Shown here one piece after another: positions 44,775-52,856 of a stretch of 64,000 nucleotides of DNA. Source of the stretch: CAWGUU01 sp963825765 (GTDB lineage Bacteria > Actinomycetota > Acidimicrobiia > Acidimicrobiales > AC-14); assembly GCA_963825765.1 (NCBI GenBank), contig CAWGUU010000013.1, positions 186,001 through 250,000 on the forward strand, read 5' to 3'. A program made the translations under genes and the position numbers. Position 1 is the first letter of the stretch. Each line of letters starts with the position of its first letter. The notes under the pieces are model-generated. The model made no database searches and had not been told where the DNA came from. It was given only the letters and a program-made list of their open reading frames with translations.

Positions 44775-45950
44775 TCATGAAAGGTAGTAGCCCCGGGCGA
44801 AGGCGGCAGTGAGCAGGACAAGGCCGAGTCCGCTCACAGCAGGCACGGCTCGGCGGAGCACGGGGCGGTCGGCGACGAGGCTCCCGGCCACCGCGAACAC
44901 CGGAAAGGCGGCCAGCAGGTAGCGGCTCATGCCGAAGAAGTTCTTGGTCGAAAGGGCAGAAAGGCCGATCATGAGCAAGGCGTAGACGCCGTAGGCCCGC
45001 CCGAACCGCCGGAAGACACCGGGCACCAGCGCCAGGCCGACGACGGTCAGAACGGCGTGGGCGACGTAGGCGATCCACGACAGCGGGCTGCGGAAGTCGG
45101 TCACGTCCTTGAAGAACTGCACCTTGAACCACGTCGCCGGCCCTGCCTGCTGGTCCCAGGCCTCCTGCCCCGTGAGGAAGGCGAACGGATCGCCGAACCG
45201 TGACCACAGGTACAGCGAGAAGGCGCCCACCCCCGCCAAGGCGACCAGCACGCCGCCGTAGGACCACCAGCTGCGTGCCGCACCCGGTTGAGCCGGGGCT
45301 TCGTCGCGGCGGCGCTCGAGGGCCCGGAGGACGAGGCCGACGACGAGGATCACGCCCATGGGCCTGGCCGCGGTGGCGACCGCGGCGACGGCACCGGCCA
45401 GCCACGGGCGATCCCGCTCCAGCAGGACGAACGCCCCGATGGCGGCGACGACGAAGAGGGCGTCGGCGTAGACGGCCCCGAACAGGAAGAACGAGTACGG
45501 GTAGAGCACGAACAGCAACAGAGCCGACCAGGCCGCCGCCGCCCCGAGCCGGTCCCGTAGCCACACCCCGAGCAGCGTGGCGGCCCCCACGCCGGCGGCG
45601 AGGGTGACGAGGATCCCGGCCAGGTAGGTGTCGCCCACGACCCCGCCGGTGACCCGCATCAGCAGGGGGTAGGCGGGGAAGAAGACCACGGTCGACTGCT
45701 GTCCGGGGACGTAGGAGTACCCGTCGGTGGCGATCCGGTGGTACCAGCCCGAGTCCCATTGGGCCCATCCCACGAGCCACCCGGGGCCGGTGAAGGCCGG
45801 GACGAGGTGGGACTGGCCCGACCAGGGAAAGACGGCCACCGACACGGCGGCCACCACGAACAGCCCGGCGGCGACGGCGACTGCGAGCACGGCAGCCGAC
45901 ACGGTGGTCGAGCGCAGCCGTCGCGCCGGATCGGCTCTGGTGGACAGCAC
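44775..45950 (-). CDS. PIG-V-like polytopic mannosyl/glycosyltransferase
   Basis: 391 residues from GTG 45950. About nine hydrophobic helices, with the luminal/periplasmic WDSGWYHRIATDGY after the first helix (the acidic WDxxWY motif of GT-C transferases such as PIG-V) and FFPAYPLLMRV. GT-C enzymes use polyprenyl-phosphate sugars to glycosylate lipids or proteins outside the membrane. Eleven bases separate it from the small gene before it, and 40 bases follow before the YdjC gene. Confidence 0.85.
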   Translation of the reverse strand: MLSTRADPARRLRSTTVSAAVLAVAVAAGLFVVAAVSVAVFPWSGQSHLVPAFTGPGWLVGWAQWDSGWYHRIATDGYSYVPGQQSTVVFFPAYPLLMRVTGGVVGDTYLAGILVTLAAGVGAATLLGVWLRDRLGAAAAWSALLLFVLYPYSFFLFGAVYADALFVVAAIGAFVLLERDRPWLAGAVAAVATAARPMGVILVVGLVLRALERRRDEAPAQPGAARSWWSYGGVLVALAGVGAFSLYLWSRFGDPFAFLTGQEAWDQQAGPATWFKVQFFKDVTDFRSPLSWIAYVAHAVLTVVGLALVPGVFRRFGRAYGVYALLMIGLSALSTKNFFGMSRYLLAAFPVFAVAGSLVADRPVLRRAVPAVSGLGLVLLTAAFARGYYLS

Positions 45951-45961
45951 CTCCGGGATAC

Positions 45962-46249
45962 CTAGGCCAGCCGGCGGCGAAGCTCGTCGCGGTACTCGGG
46001 GAAGTACCGGGGGATCACGTCGAGGGAGAACTGCCGCAGGATGCTGGTGGCCGGCTCCCGTTCGAGCAGGAACACGAAGGACTCCCTGACGACCCGCTCG
46101 GGGTCGACCACGCCAAGGCCGAGGCCCTCCAGTGCGGCCGGCGACGCTTCGACGGCGTGGGTGGTGGCCGACCCGCCCTGGCGGACCTCGACGGTGAACC
46201 GGCCAGGGCCGGCGCTGCTGACGGACACCTCGCTCATCGGCACGCTCAT
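45962..46249 (-). CDS. Small hypothetical protein
   Basis: A 95-residue protein: a beta-rich N-terminal half (VSVSSAGPGRFTVEVRQGG) and a helical second half (VVRESFVFLLEREPATSILRQFSLDVIPRYFPEY). The ATG overlaps the VOC gene stop by four bases (ATGA), so it is translated with it. It is familiar as a small actinobacterial conserved protein, but no function is known to me. Confidence 0.8.
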   Translation of the reverse strand: MSVPMSEVSVSSAGPGRFTVEVRQGGSATTHAVEASPAALEGLGLGVVDPERVVRESFVFLLEREPATSILRQFSLDVIPRYFPEYRDELRRRLA

Positions 46250-46605
46250 ACAGGTGGGTCGTGCTCGCCGATGCAGAACTCGTTGCCCTCGGGGTCACGC
46301 AGGGTCGCCCAGGTGACACCCCATTCCTCGTGGCGTCCGACGAGCTCGGCGCCGAGCGCCGTGACCCGCTCGACCTCGACGTCCAGGTCGACGGTGCCCA
46401 GGTCCAGGTGGCAGCGGTTCTTGGCCGCCTTGGGCTCGGGCACCTTGATGAACATCATGCGGGGACCGACCGAGCCGTCGCCCCGCAGCATGGCGAAGAA
46501 CGGGTTGGCGTCGCCCACCTCATAGCCGGTGACACCGGCCCAGAACGACGCCAGGGCGGCGGGGTCGTCGCAGTCGAAGGTGACGCTGTGGAGATGAAGA
46601 GCCAT
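46246..46605 (-). CDS. VOC-superfamily (glyoxalase-like) protein
   Basis: A 119-residue protein, one VOC module: LHSVTFDCDDPAALASFWAGVTGYEV at the start, CHLDLGTVDLDVEVERVTALGAELVG, and DPEGNEFCIGEH at the end with the metal-ligand Glu. The VOC fold covers glyoxalases, dioxygenases and resistance proteins; the short version with HLDL is usually annotated only as glyoxalase-like. First gene of a minus-strand series toward the glycosyltransferase. Confidence 0.88.
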   Translation of the reverse strand: MALHLHSVTFDCDDPAALASFWAGVTGYEVGDANPFFAMLRGDGSVGPRMMFIKVPEPKAAKNRCHLDLGTVDLDVEVERVTALGAELVGRHEEWGVTWATLRDPEGNEFCIGEHDPPV

Positions 46606-46608
46606 GCG

Positions 46609-47082
46609 CTACGGGGCCACCCGCGTCGACGACTCGTTGCCCACGGCGGTGGCGTCGCCAGTGGAGATGCTCGCCGACGACCCACCCGGCTCATCGGAAC
46701 CCACCACCACGTTGCCGCCGACGTCGGCGGTGGCCGCGCCGGAGTTGATGACGACGATGCCGGGGCGGCCGTCGGTGCCCTCGACGACGCTCACCGAGTG
46801 CTCCGACGACGCCTCTGCCCGGCCGGTTGCACCGGCAGTCGCCGCGGCCGAGGCCCCCGTGGCGACGGCCGTGGTCACGCCCGCCCGTGCGCCCGCCCGG
46901 CCAACGGCATTGGACCCACCGGTGTCGACCAGCACGGGACCGGGCGGCCGGTGGTCGGTCACGGCGAGCACGGCCAGGACGGCCAGGACGGCCAGGACGG
47001 CCAGGACTCCCGCCACGATCAGCGGCCCCACCGGCGGGACCCGGTACCGGGCCGGCATGGAGACCTGCCGCCCGAGAGCCAT
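46609..47082 (-). CDS. Single-TM hypothetical protein with repeated LAV helix
   Basis: A 157-residue protein. The one TM helix is built of repeated LAV units (VAGVLAVLAVLAVLAVLAV) encoded by five 9-bp GGCCAGGAC repeats at about 46969-47007. The outer part is Ala/Gly/Ser/Thr-rich with no enzyme motif (TDGRPGIVVINSGAATADVGG). Probably a surface or secreted low-complexity protein. Confidence 0.65.
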   Translation of the reverse strand: MALGRQVSMPARYRVPPVGPLIVAGVLAVLAVLAVLAVLAVTDHRPPGPVLVDTGGSNAVGRAGARAGVTTAVATGASAAATAGATGRAEASSEHSVSVVEGTDGRPGIVVINSGAATADVGGNVVVGSDEPGGSSASISTGDATAVGNESSTRVAP

Positions 47083-47134
47083 CCGGCGATCCTAAAGGGC
47101 GCGGCCGCGGTGCCGCGGGGCCACGGGGGCCGCC

Positions 47135-47704
47135 CTACCGGCGGCGGCCGGTGACGGCGAGGAGCCGCGTCAGCGGATCGGCGCAGTCGGGCACCTCGAC
47201 CTCGGGGCCGAAGACGCCGGCGGCGCGGGCCCCGTCGGCGTTGGGGCCGATGTAGGCGAGGACCCACTCGACCAGACCGGGATCGAGGGACTCCTCGGTG
47301 CCGATGGCCCGGGCCAGGTCCCAGGCGTGGATCACGTGGTCGCTCAGCAGCTGGGAGACGTACTCGGCGCCGGAGATGTCGCCGAACGACACGTGCACGG
47401 TCCGATCCAGCGCGCCGGTTTGGGCGACTGCGACGATCGCCGCGGTCGACGCTTCGTCCCAAGCCGCCTGCGGGTCGGCTCCCAGCAGGTCACCGTCGAG
47501 ACCGTCTCCCACCTCGGCGACGGTCTTGCCGTCCAGCAGCGGCAATGCCCACAGGTTTTCGTACACGAGGTGGTTGACGAGCGCCCTGACGTCCCAGTCG
47601 GTGTCGGGGGTGGGCGCGCCCCACTGGTCGTCGGCCACCAGGCGGACCCGTTCCCCGAAGCAGGCCACTGCCTGGGCGAACAGGCCCGGCAGCTCGTCCG
47701 GCAT
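47135..47704 (-). CDS. DinB/mycothiol-dependent maleylpyruvate isomerase-like protein (TIGR03086 type)
   Basis: A 189-residue four-helix-bundle protein: DTDWDVRALVNHLVYENLWALPLLDGKTVAEVG with the first metal His, and LLSDHVIHAWDLARAIG with two more. This is the actinobacterial TIGR03086/MDMPI N-terminal family, divalent-metal-binding and often thiol-dependent. No substrate can be assigned. Confidence 0.9.
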   Translation of the reverse strand: MPDELPGLFAQAVACFGERVRLVADDQWGAPTPDTDWDVRALVNHLVYENLWALPLLDGKTVAEVGDGLDGDLLGADPQAAWDEASTAAIVAVAQTGALDRTVHVSFGDISGAEYVSQLLSDHVIHAWDLARAIGTEESLDPGLVEWVLAYIGPNADGARAAGVFGPEVEVPDCADPLTRLLAVTGRRR

Positions 47705-47723
47705 CAGGAGCGCACCGGGCGGC

Positions 47724-47996
47724 TCACCGCCGGCTGTCGCCGGAGCGCTTGCCGAGGGCGCCGACGCGGTCGCCGATGATGATCAGCAGGACCGCGGCGG
47801 CGATGGCCACGATCGAACCCAGGACGTTCAGCTCGAAGATGTCACCGGTGCCCAGGGCGTTGGCGACCAACCCGCCCACCACCGACCCGATGAGGCCCAG
47901 GAGCAGCGTCATCCACACGCTCAGGGTCTGGCGGCCCGGTATGAGCAGTCGCGCGACAATCCCAACGACGAGGCCGAACACGATGAACCCGATCAC
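47724..47996 (-). CDS. GlsB/YeaQ/YmgE family small membrane protein
   Basis: 90 residues from the GTG at 47996, chosen because AAAGGG sits seven bases upstream and the family starts here (VIGFIVFGLVVGIVARLLIPG). Three hydrophobic helices with glycine-rich packing (LLGLIGSVVGGLVANAL; VLGSIVAIAAAVLLIII). A transglycosylase-associated stress protein by name, with no proven role. Confidence 0.88.
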   Translation of the reverse strand: MIGFIVFGLVVGIVARLLIPGRQTLSVWMTLLLGLIGSVVGGLVANALGTGDIFELNVLGSIVAIAAAVLLIIIGDRVGALGKRSGDSRR

Positions 47997-48085
47997 AGCG
48001 AGACCCTTTCGCTCGAAAACCATCGACATCCGCGCGGCAGAGCGTACGCCGTCATAGCAACGCCGACCGGGCCACACTGGGTGCG

Positions 48086-48847
48086 ATGAGGGTCGAGGTC
48101 TGGTCCGACGTGGTGTGCCCGTGGTGCTACATCGGCAAGCGCCGCCTGGAGGACGCCCTGGCGCGCTTCCGGCACGGCGACGAGATCGAGGTGGTGTGGC
48201 GCTCGTTCGAGCTGGACCCGTCGGCCCCGAGGACGCGGGAGGGCGACTACGCCACCCGACTGGCCGGCAAGTACCGCGTTCCGGTCGGCGAGGCCGAAGC
48301 CATGATCGACAGGATGACCCGCACCGGCGACGACGCCGGTGTCGACATGCGCTTCGACCTGGCCCGCCCCGGCAACACCTTCGACGCCCACCGCCTGCTC
48401 CACCTGGCCGCCGACCGCGGCGTCCAGGACCGGCTGAAGGAACGCCTGATGGCGGCCACGTTCACCGAGGGACAGCCGATCGGCGAGCGGGACACCCTCG
48501 TGCGACTGGCGGCCGAGGTCGGGCTCGACGAGGAGGAGGCACGAGGCGTGCTGGAGAGCGACGCCTATGCCGCCGAGGTCAGGGCCGACGAGCGCCAGGC
48601 CCACGCCTTCGGCATCGACGCTGTGCCCTTCTTCGTCCTCGACCGGCGCCTCGGCGTGCCCGGCGCCCAGCCCTCCGACGTGCTGCTGGCGGCGCTGGAG
48701 CAGGCCTGGGAGGGCGCCGACCACGACACGCCTGCCGTAGAAGACGAAGAAGGCGAACACGAAGAAGCAGGCGAGCACGACAAACCAGGTGATCCGGTCG
48801 CCGTGGCGTCCGGCGCCGAGTGCGAGGACGGCGCCTGCGCCACCTGA
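48086..48847 (+). CDS. DsbA-family oxidoreductase (FrnE-like)
   Basis: A 253-residue protein, first residues MRVEVWSDVVCPWCYIGKRRLE: the thioredoxin-fold active site CPWC (11-14) in the FrnE context, with the usual cis-Pro region GIDAVPFFVLDRR. No signal peptide, so it is cytosolic. FrnE-like proteins handle disulfides or glutathione-type isomerisation. The last 30 residues are Glu/His-rich (EDEEGEHEEAGEHDKPG), possibly metal-binding. Confidence 0.93.
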   Translation: MRVEVWSDVVCPWCYIGKRRLEDALARFRHGDEIEVVWRSFELDPSAPRTREGDYATRLAGKYRVPVGEAEAMIDRMTRTGDDAGVDMRFDLARPGNTFDAHRLLHLAADRGVQDRLKERLMAATFTEGQPIGERDTLVRLAAEVGLDEEEARGVLESDAYAAEVRADERQAHAFGIDAVPFFVLDRRLGVPGAQPSDVLLAALEQAWEGADHDTPAVEDEEGEHEEAGEHDKPGDPVAVASGAECEDGACAT

Positions 48848-48909
48848 CTGCCTACACTTGCCCGGCCCACCCGCCGAAGCGAGCCCCGCCGGGCGGACGG
48901 GACGTCATA

Positions 48910-49767
48910 TTGACGAAGCAGGCAGGCAGAAAGGGACTCGAACTGAGGATTGGCTTCTTCGGGGTCCGCGGTTCGTACCCGTGCTTCTCGCCCACGGGGG
49001 CCCGCTACGGCGGCAACACCGCGTCGGCGTGCGTGGAGTCACGGTCGGCGCCGCCGATCCTCTTCGACATGGGCACAGGCCTGCGGCGCATCCCCAGGGC
49101 GACCTTCGGCCGGCCCTGCCGCGTCACCGCGCTCCTCACCCACCTTCACTTCGACCACGTGCAGGGCCTCCCGTTCTTCGAGCCGGCCTTCGACCCCGAC
49201 GCCAGGATCGACATCCACGCCCCGGCCCAGGAGGACTGCTCGGCTGGTGACGCCCTGGCCCGCCTGATTCGACCGCCGTACTTCCCCGTGCCGCTCGAAC
49301 GGTTCCAGGCCGACATCGGGTTCCACGACGTGGGCAGCGCCGACTTCGAGGTCGGCCACGCCGTGGTCAGGGCCAGGCCGGTACCGCACCTTGGGGCGAC
49401 GGTCGGCTTCCGGGTCGAGGCCGACGGTGCCAGCGTCGCCTACGTCAGCGACCATCAGGCGCCCCCCGGCCAGGACACCGTCGCCGAGTCGGTCCTGGAG
49501 CTGTGCGAGGGCGTCGACCTCCTCGTCCACGACGCCCAGTACACACCCGACGAGTTCGCGGCCAAGTCCGACTGGGGTCACTGCACGGTGGAGTACGCGG
49601 TGCTGGTGGCCACCGAGGCCAATGCCCGGCGGCTGTGCCTCTTCCACCACGACCCGGCCCACAGCGACGCCGACCTCGACGCCATGTGCGAGGTGGGCCA
49701 GGGCCTGGGAGCCCGGCACGGGGTGGACGTGCTCACCGCGCGCGAGGGTCTTACTGTCGAGCTATGA
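48910..49767 (+). CDS. Metallo-beta-lactamase fold hydrolase
   Basis: 285 residues from TTG 48910; a CTG at 48943 with AAAGGGA upstream is an alternative that gives the family-like start RIGFFGVRGSYPC. The MBL motif LLTHLHFDHVQGLPFF (HxHxDH), then SVAYVSDHQ and VDLLVHDAQYTPDEF, with the later His in GHCTVEYAVL and LFHHDP. Resembles phosphodiesterase-like MBL proteins found next to signalling kinases. Its stop overlaps the hybrid kinase ATG by four bases, so it probably works in that pathway, perhaps on a cyclic nucleotide. Confidence 0.87.
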   Translation: MTKQAGRKGLELRIGFFGVRGSYPCFSPTGARYGGNTASACVESRSAPPILFDMGTGLRRIPRATFGRPCRVTALLTHLHFDHVQGLPFFEPAFDPDARIDIHAPAQEDCSAGDALARLIRPPYFPVPLERFQADIGFHDVGSADFEVGHAVVRARPVPHLGATVGFRVEADGASVAYVSDHQAPPGQDTVAESVLELCEGVDLLVHDAQYTPDEFAAKSDWGHCTVEYAVLVATEANARRLCLFHHDPAHSDADLDAMCEVGQGLGARHGVDVLTAREGLTVEL

Positions 49768-52763
49768 CTGCCACGGCGGGCGGGGGACGGCGCTGGTCCC
49801 CCCGCATCTGGCACAAGCTGGCGGCGATCGCCCTCACCCTCATCGTCCCGCTGATGCTGACGACGTGGTTCCTCGTCGACGAGGCCCGCTTCAGGATCGA
49901 CTTCGTGGGCAAGGAGATCCAAGGCGTCGAGTACCTCCGGCCACTCAGCTCGCTGCTCGTGCACGTCTCCGAGCACCGCTCCCTTGCCCGGCGGGCCCTG
50001 GCCGGCGACACGGCTGCGACGGAGGCCCTGGCGCCGGTGACTGCCGCGGTCGACGCCGACTTCGACGCCCTGCTGGCAGCCGACCGGCGGATGCAGGCAG
50101 CCCTCCAGACCACGGCGGCCGACCTGGAGGAACGCAGCCGGGCCCGTTCATTGCCGGCGCTGCTCGCCACCGACTGGGGACGCCTGCGGGAGGGCCACCC
50201 GAGCGCCAGCGCGTCCGACGCCGTCACGAACGAGGCGCTCCATTTCGACCTCCTGCTGCGGATACGCGACCTCATCTCCCACGTCGGCGACTCGTCTTTG
50301 CTCATCCTCGACCCGGACCTCGACACCTACTACGTCATGGACGCCCTGCTGCTCGAAGAACCGAAGCTGATCGAGCAGATCAGCGAGGCCGGCGGCACCG
50401 TCGAACGGCTCCTGCCCCGGGGGTTCTCGTTCTCGGACATGGTGGCCCTGGGAGGGGCCATCACCCTGCTCAAGGCCACCTCCGAGAGCATGACCCAGAA
50501 CCTCGACACCGCCTTCCAGGAGGCGGCCCGGACGGGCAAGCACGACGTCGAACCCACCCTGGCGCCGCTGGTCAGCCGGGCGGTGGGCTCGATCAACGAG
50601 CTCATCCGCCTGACCGCCCAGGACGTCATCTTCGCGCCGTCGGTGCAGGTCGACGCCCCCGCCTACGCCGCCGTCGTGACTGAGGCGATGGCGGCCAACG
50701 CCACCCTGTGGAACGGCCTGCTCGACGAGGAGCAGCGACTCCTGGAGATCCGTCGCGGGACTGCCCTCGACCGCCGGGCAGTGGCGCTGCGCAGTGTCCT
50801 GGTGGCCGTGGCCGTGTCCCTCGTCCTGATCTTCGTGCTGGCCCGGCGCATCAGCCGCAACGTCGGCGAGGTGGCGGAGGCCGCGGCCGAGCTGGCGTCG
50901 GGCGACCTGTCCCGGCGGGCGGACGTGAGCACCGGCGACGAGGTGGGCGCCATGGCCACCGCCTTCAACGCCATGGCCGACCAGCTCCAGGCCTCGGTCG
51001 AGAGCATCGAGGAGACGGTGCGGAACAGGACGCAGGAGCTGTCCGAGCGCACGTCGTCGCTGCAGCTGCTCCAGGCGGTGGCGGTGGCGGCCAACGAGGC
51101 GGCCACCGTGGAGGAGGCCCTGCAGATCACGCTCGACAGGGTGTGCGCCTCCACCGGGTGGCCCGTCGGCCACGCCCTGTTGCGGGTCGACTCGGAGCTC
51201 ACCGACCGGGAGCCAGTGCTGGTGTCCTCAGGCGTCTGGCACATCGAGGACGAGGAGCGCTACCGGGAGGTTCGCCGGGTGAGCGCCGGCGCCCGCTTCG
51301 CCAGCGGCATCGGGCTGCCGGGCCGGGTGCTGGCCGCCGGGAAGCCCGACTTCGTCGAGGACATCATCCTCGACGGCAACTTCCCGCGCGCCGACCTGTC
51401 CCCGGACATCGGGGTCCGTGCCGGCATGGCCTTCCCTGTCCTCGTCAACCGCGAAGTGGTCGCCGTGCTCGAGTTCTTCTCGTCCGAGCCGGCGAAGCCC
51501 GCTCCTGGCCTGCTCGAGCTGATGGAGAACGTCGGCACCCAACTCGGGCGAGTGATCGAGCGGGCCCGGGCGGAGGAGACCCTCCAGCGGTCCAAGGAGG
51601 AGGCCGAGAGCGCCAACCGCACCAAGAGCGCCTTCCTGGCCAGCATGAGCCACGAGCTGCGCACGCCCCTGAACGCCATCATCGGCTACAGCGAGATCCT
51701 CGAGGAGGACCTCGCGGACCTGGGTCAGGAGCAGATGGTCTCCGACGTCGACAAGATCCGCACCTCCGGGAAGCACCTCCTGGGTGTGATCAACGACGTC
51801 CTCGACCTCTCCAAGATCGAAGCCGGCAAGATGGACCTGTACCTGGAGACGTTCGAGGTGTCCGCCCTCGTCGACGAGGTGACCTCCACCGTCCGCCCCA
51901 TGATGGAGCGCAGCGCCAACACGCTGGTGGTGCGGGCCGAGGGAGACCTCGGCCAGATGCGGGCCGACGCCAGCAAGGTCCGTCAGTCCCTGTTGAACCT
52001 GCTCAGCAACTCGGCCAAGTTCACCGAGGCGGGGACCGTGACGCTCGAGGTCCGGCGCTCCGAGACCGAGTCGGGCCCGTGGATCGGCATGGCCGTCACC
52101 GACACCGGCATCGGGCTCAGCCCGGACCAGCTGGGGCAGCTCTTCCGGCCGTTCTCCCAGGTCGACTCCTCGCCCACCCGCCGCTATGGCGGCACCGGGC
52201 TGGGCCTGGTCATCAGCCGCGACTTCTGCCGACTCATGGGCGGCGACATCAGCGTGGAGAGCCAGCTGGGCCGGGGCTCGACCTTCACCATCCGGCTCCC
52301 CGCCGTCGTCCCCGATCCCGTCGCCGACTCACCCGCCGGCGTGGCCGCGGCCACCGCCGGCGCGTCGGTGCTGGTGGTCGACGACGACCCCGCCGTGCGC
52401 GAGCTGCTCCAGCGCTTCCTGGCGGGCGACGGCTACCGGGTCGCCACCGCCGCCGACGGGGACGAGGGCCTGCGGGTGGCCAGGCAGCTCGTCCCCCGGG
52501 TGATCGTGCTCGACGTGGTCATGCCCAGGGGCGACGGGTGGAGCCTCCTCAGCCGGCTCAAGTCCGACCCCGCCCTCCGCCACATCCCCGTCATCGTCCT
52601 CACCGTGGTCGACGAGAAGACCACCGGCTATTCCCTCGGCGCGGCCGAGTACATGACCAAGCCGATCGACCGCGACAAGCTGGCCGCCATGGTCAAGAAG
52701 CACTTCGACCCACCGTCGTCAGCCGACGGAGCGTCGTCACCGGACGGCGGCGTCTCCGCCTGA
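49764..52763 (+). CDS. Hybrid histidine kinase: TM sensor, HAMP, GAF, HisKA-HATPase, REC
   Basis: A 999-residue protein. An N-terminal TM helix (about 20-38), a 310-residue extracytoplasmic helical sensor, a second TM near 345, HAMP (SRNVGEVAEAAAELASGDLSRRADV), GAF (about 440-600), HisKA with ASMSHELRTPLNAIIGYSEI (His near 630), HATPase_c (NLLSNSAKF; VTDTGIGLSPD; GGTGLGLVIS) and a REC domain with Asp near 915 (VIVLDVVMPRGDG; LTVVDEKT; EYMTKPID). The phosphate could pass internally or to the single-domain regulator at 54.5 kb. Coupled to the MBL gene; a minisatellite covers its stop. Confidence 0.94.
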   Translation: MTATAGGGRRWSPRIWHKLAAIALTLIVPLMLTTWFLVDEARFRIDFVGKEIQGVEYLRPLSSLLVHVSEHRSLARRALAGDTAATEALAPVTAAVDADFDALLAADRRMQAALQTTAADLEERSRARSLPALLATDWGRLREGHPSASASDAVTNEALHFDLLLRIRDLISHVGDSSLLILDPDLDTYYVMDALLLEEPKLIEQISEAGGTVERLLPRGFSFSDMVALGGAITLLKATSESMTQNLDTAFQEAARTGKHDVEPTLAPLVSRAVGSINELIRLTAQDVIFAPSVQVDAPAYAAVVTEAMAANATLWNGLLDEEQRLLEIRRGTALDRRAVALRSVLVAVAVSLVLIFVLARRISRNVGEVAEAAAELASGDLSRRADVSTGDEVGAMATAFNAMADQLQASVESIEETVRNRTQELSERTSSLQLLQAVAVAANEAATVEEALQITLDRVCASTGWPVGHALLRVDSELTDREPVLVSSGVWHIEDEERYREVRRVSAGARFASGIGLPGRVLAAGKPDFVEDIILDGNFPRADLSPDIGVRAGMAFPVLVNREVVAVLEFFSSEPAKPAPGLLELMENVGTQLGRVIERARAEETLQRSKEEAESANRTKSAFLASMSHELRTPLNAIIGYSEILEEDLADLGQEQMVSDVDKIRTSGKHLLGVINDVLDLSKIEAGKMDLYLETFEVSALVDEVTSTVRPMMERSANTLVVRAEGDLGQMRADASKVRQSLLNLLSNSAKFTEAGTVTLEVRRSETESGPWIGMAVTDTGIGLSPDQLGQLFRPFSQVDSSPTRRYGGTGLGLVISRDFCRLMGGDISVESQLGRGSTFTIRLPAVVPDPVADSPAGVAAATAGASVLVVDDDPAVRELLQRFLAGDGYRVATAADGDEGLRVARQLVPRVIVLDVVMPRGDGWSLLSRLKSDPALRHIPVIVLTVVDEKTTGYSLGAAEYMTKPIDRDKLAAMVKKHFDPPSSADGASSPDGGVSA

Positions 52764-52852
52764 CCGGGATTGCCTGACCGGGATTGCCTGACCGGGATTG
52801 CCTGACCGGATTGCCTGACCGGATTGCCTGACTGGATTACCTGACTGGGTGA
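52759..52852. repeat. Seven 13-14 bp tandem repeats over the hybrid-kinase stop codon
   Basis: Units at 52759, 52773 and 52787 are CCTGACCGGGATTG; units at 52801 and 52814 have lost one G; units at 52827 and 52840 diverge (CCTGACTGGATTA, CCTGACTGGGTGA). Each includes TGA, the first being the kinase stop. The array fills the whole gap between two convergent genes. Confidence 0.93.
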
Positions 52853-52856
52853 CTGG

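Noticed and set aside
52759..52852. CRISPR-like array
   Set aside because: Units are 13-14 bp and directly adjacent with no spacers, so it is a minisatellite.
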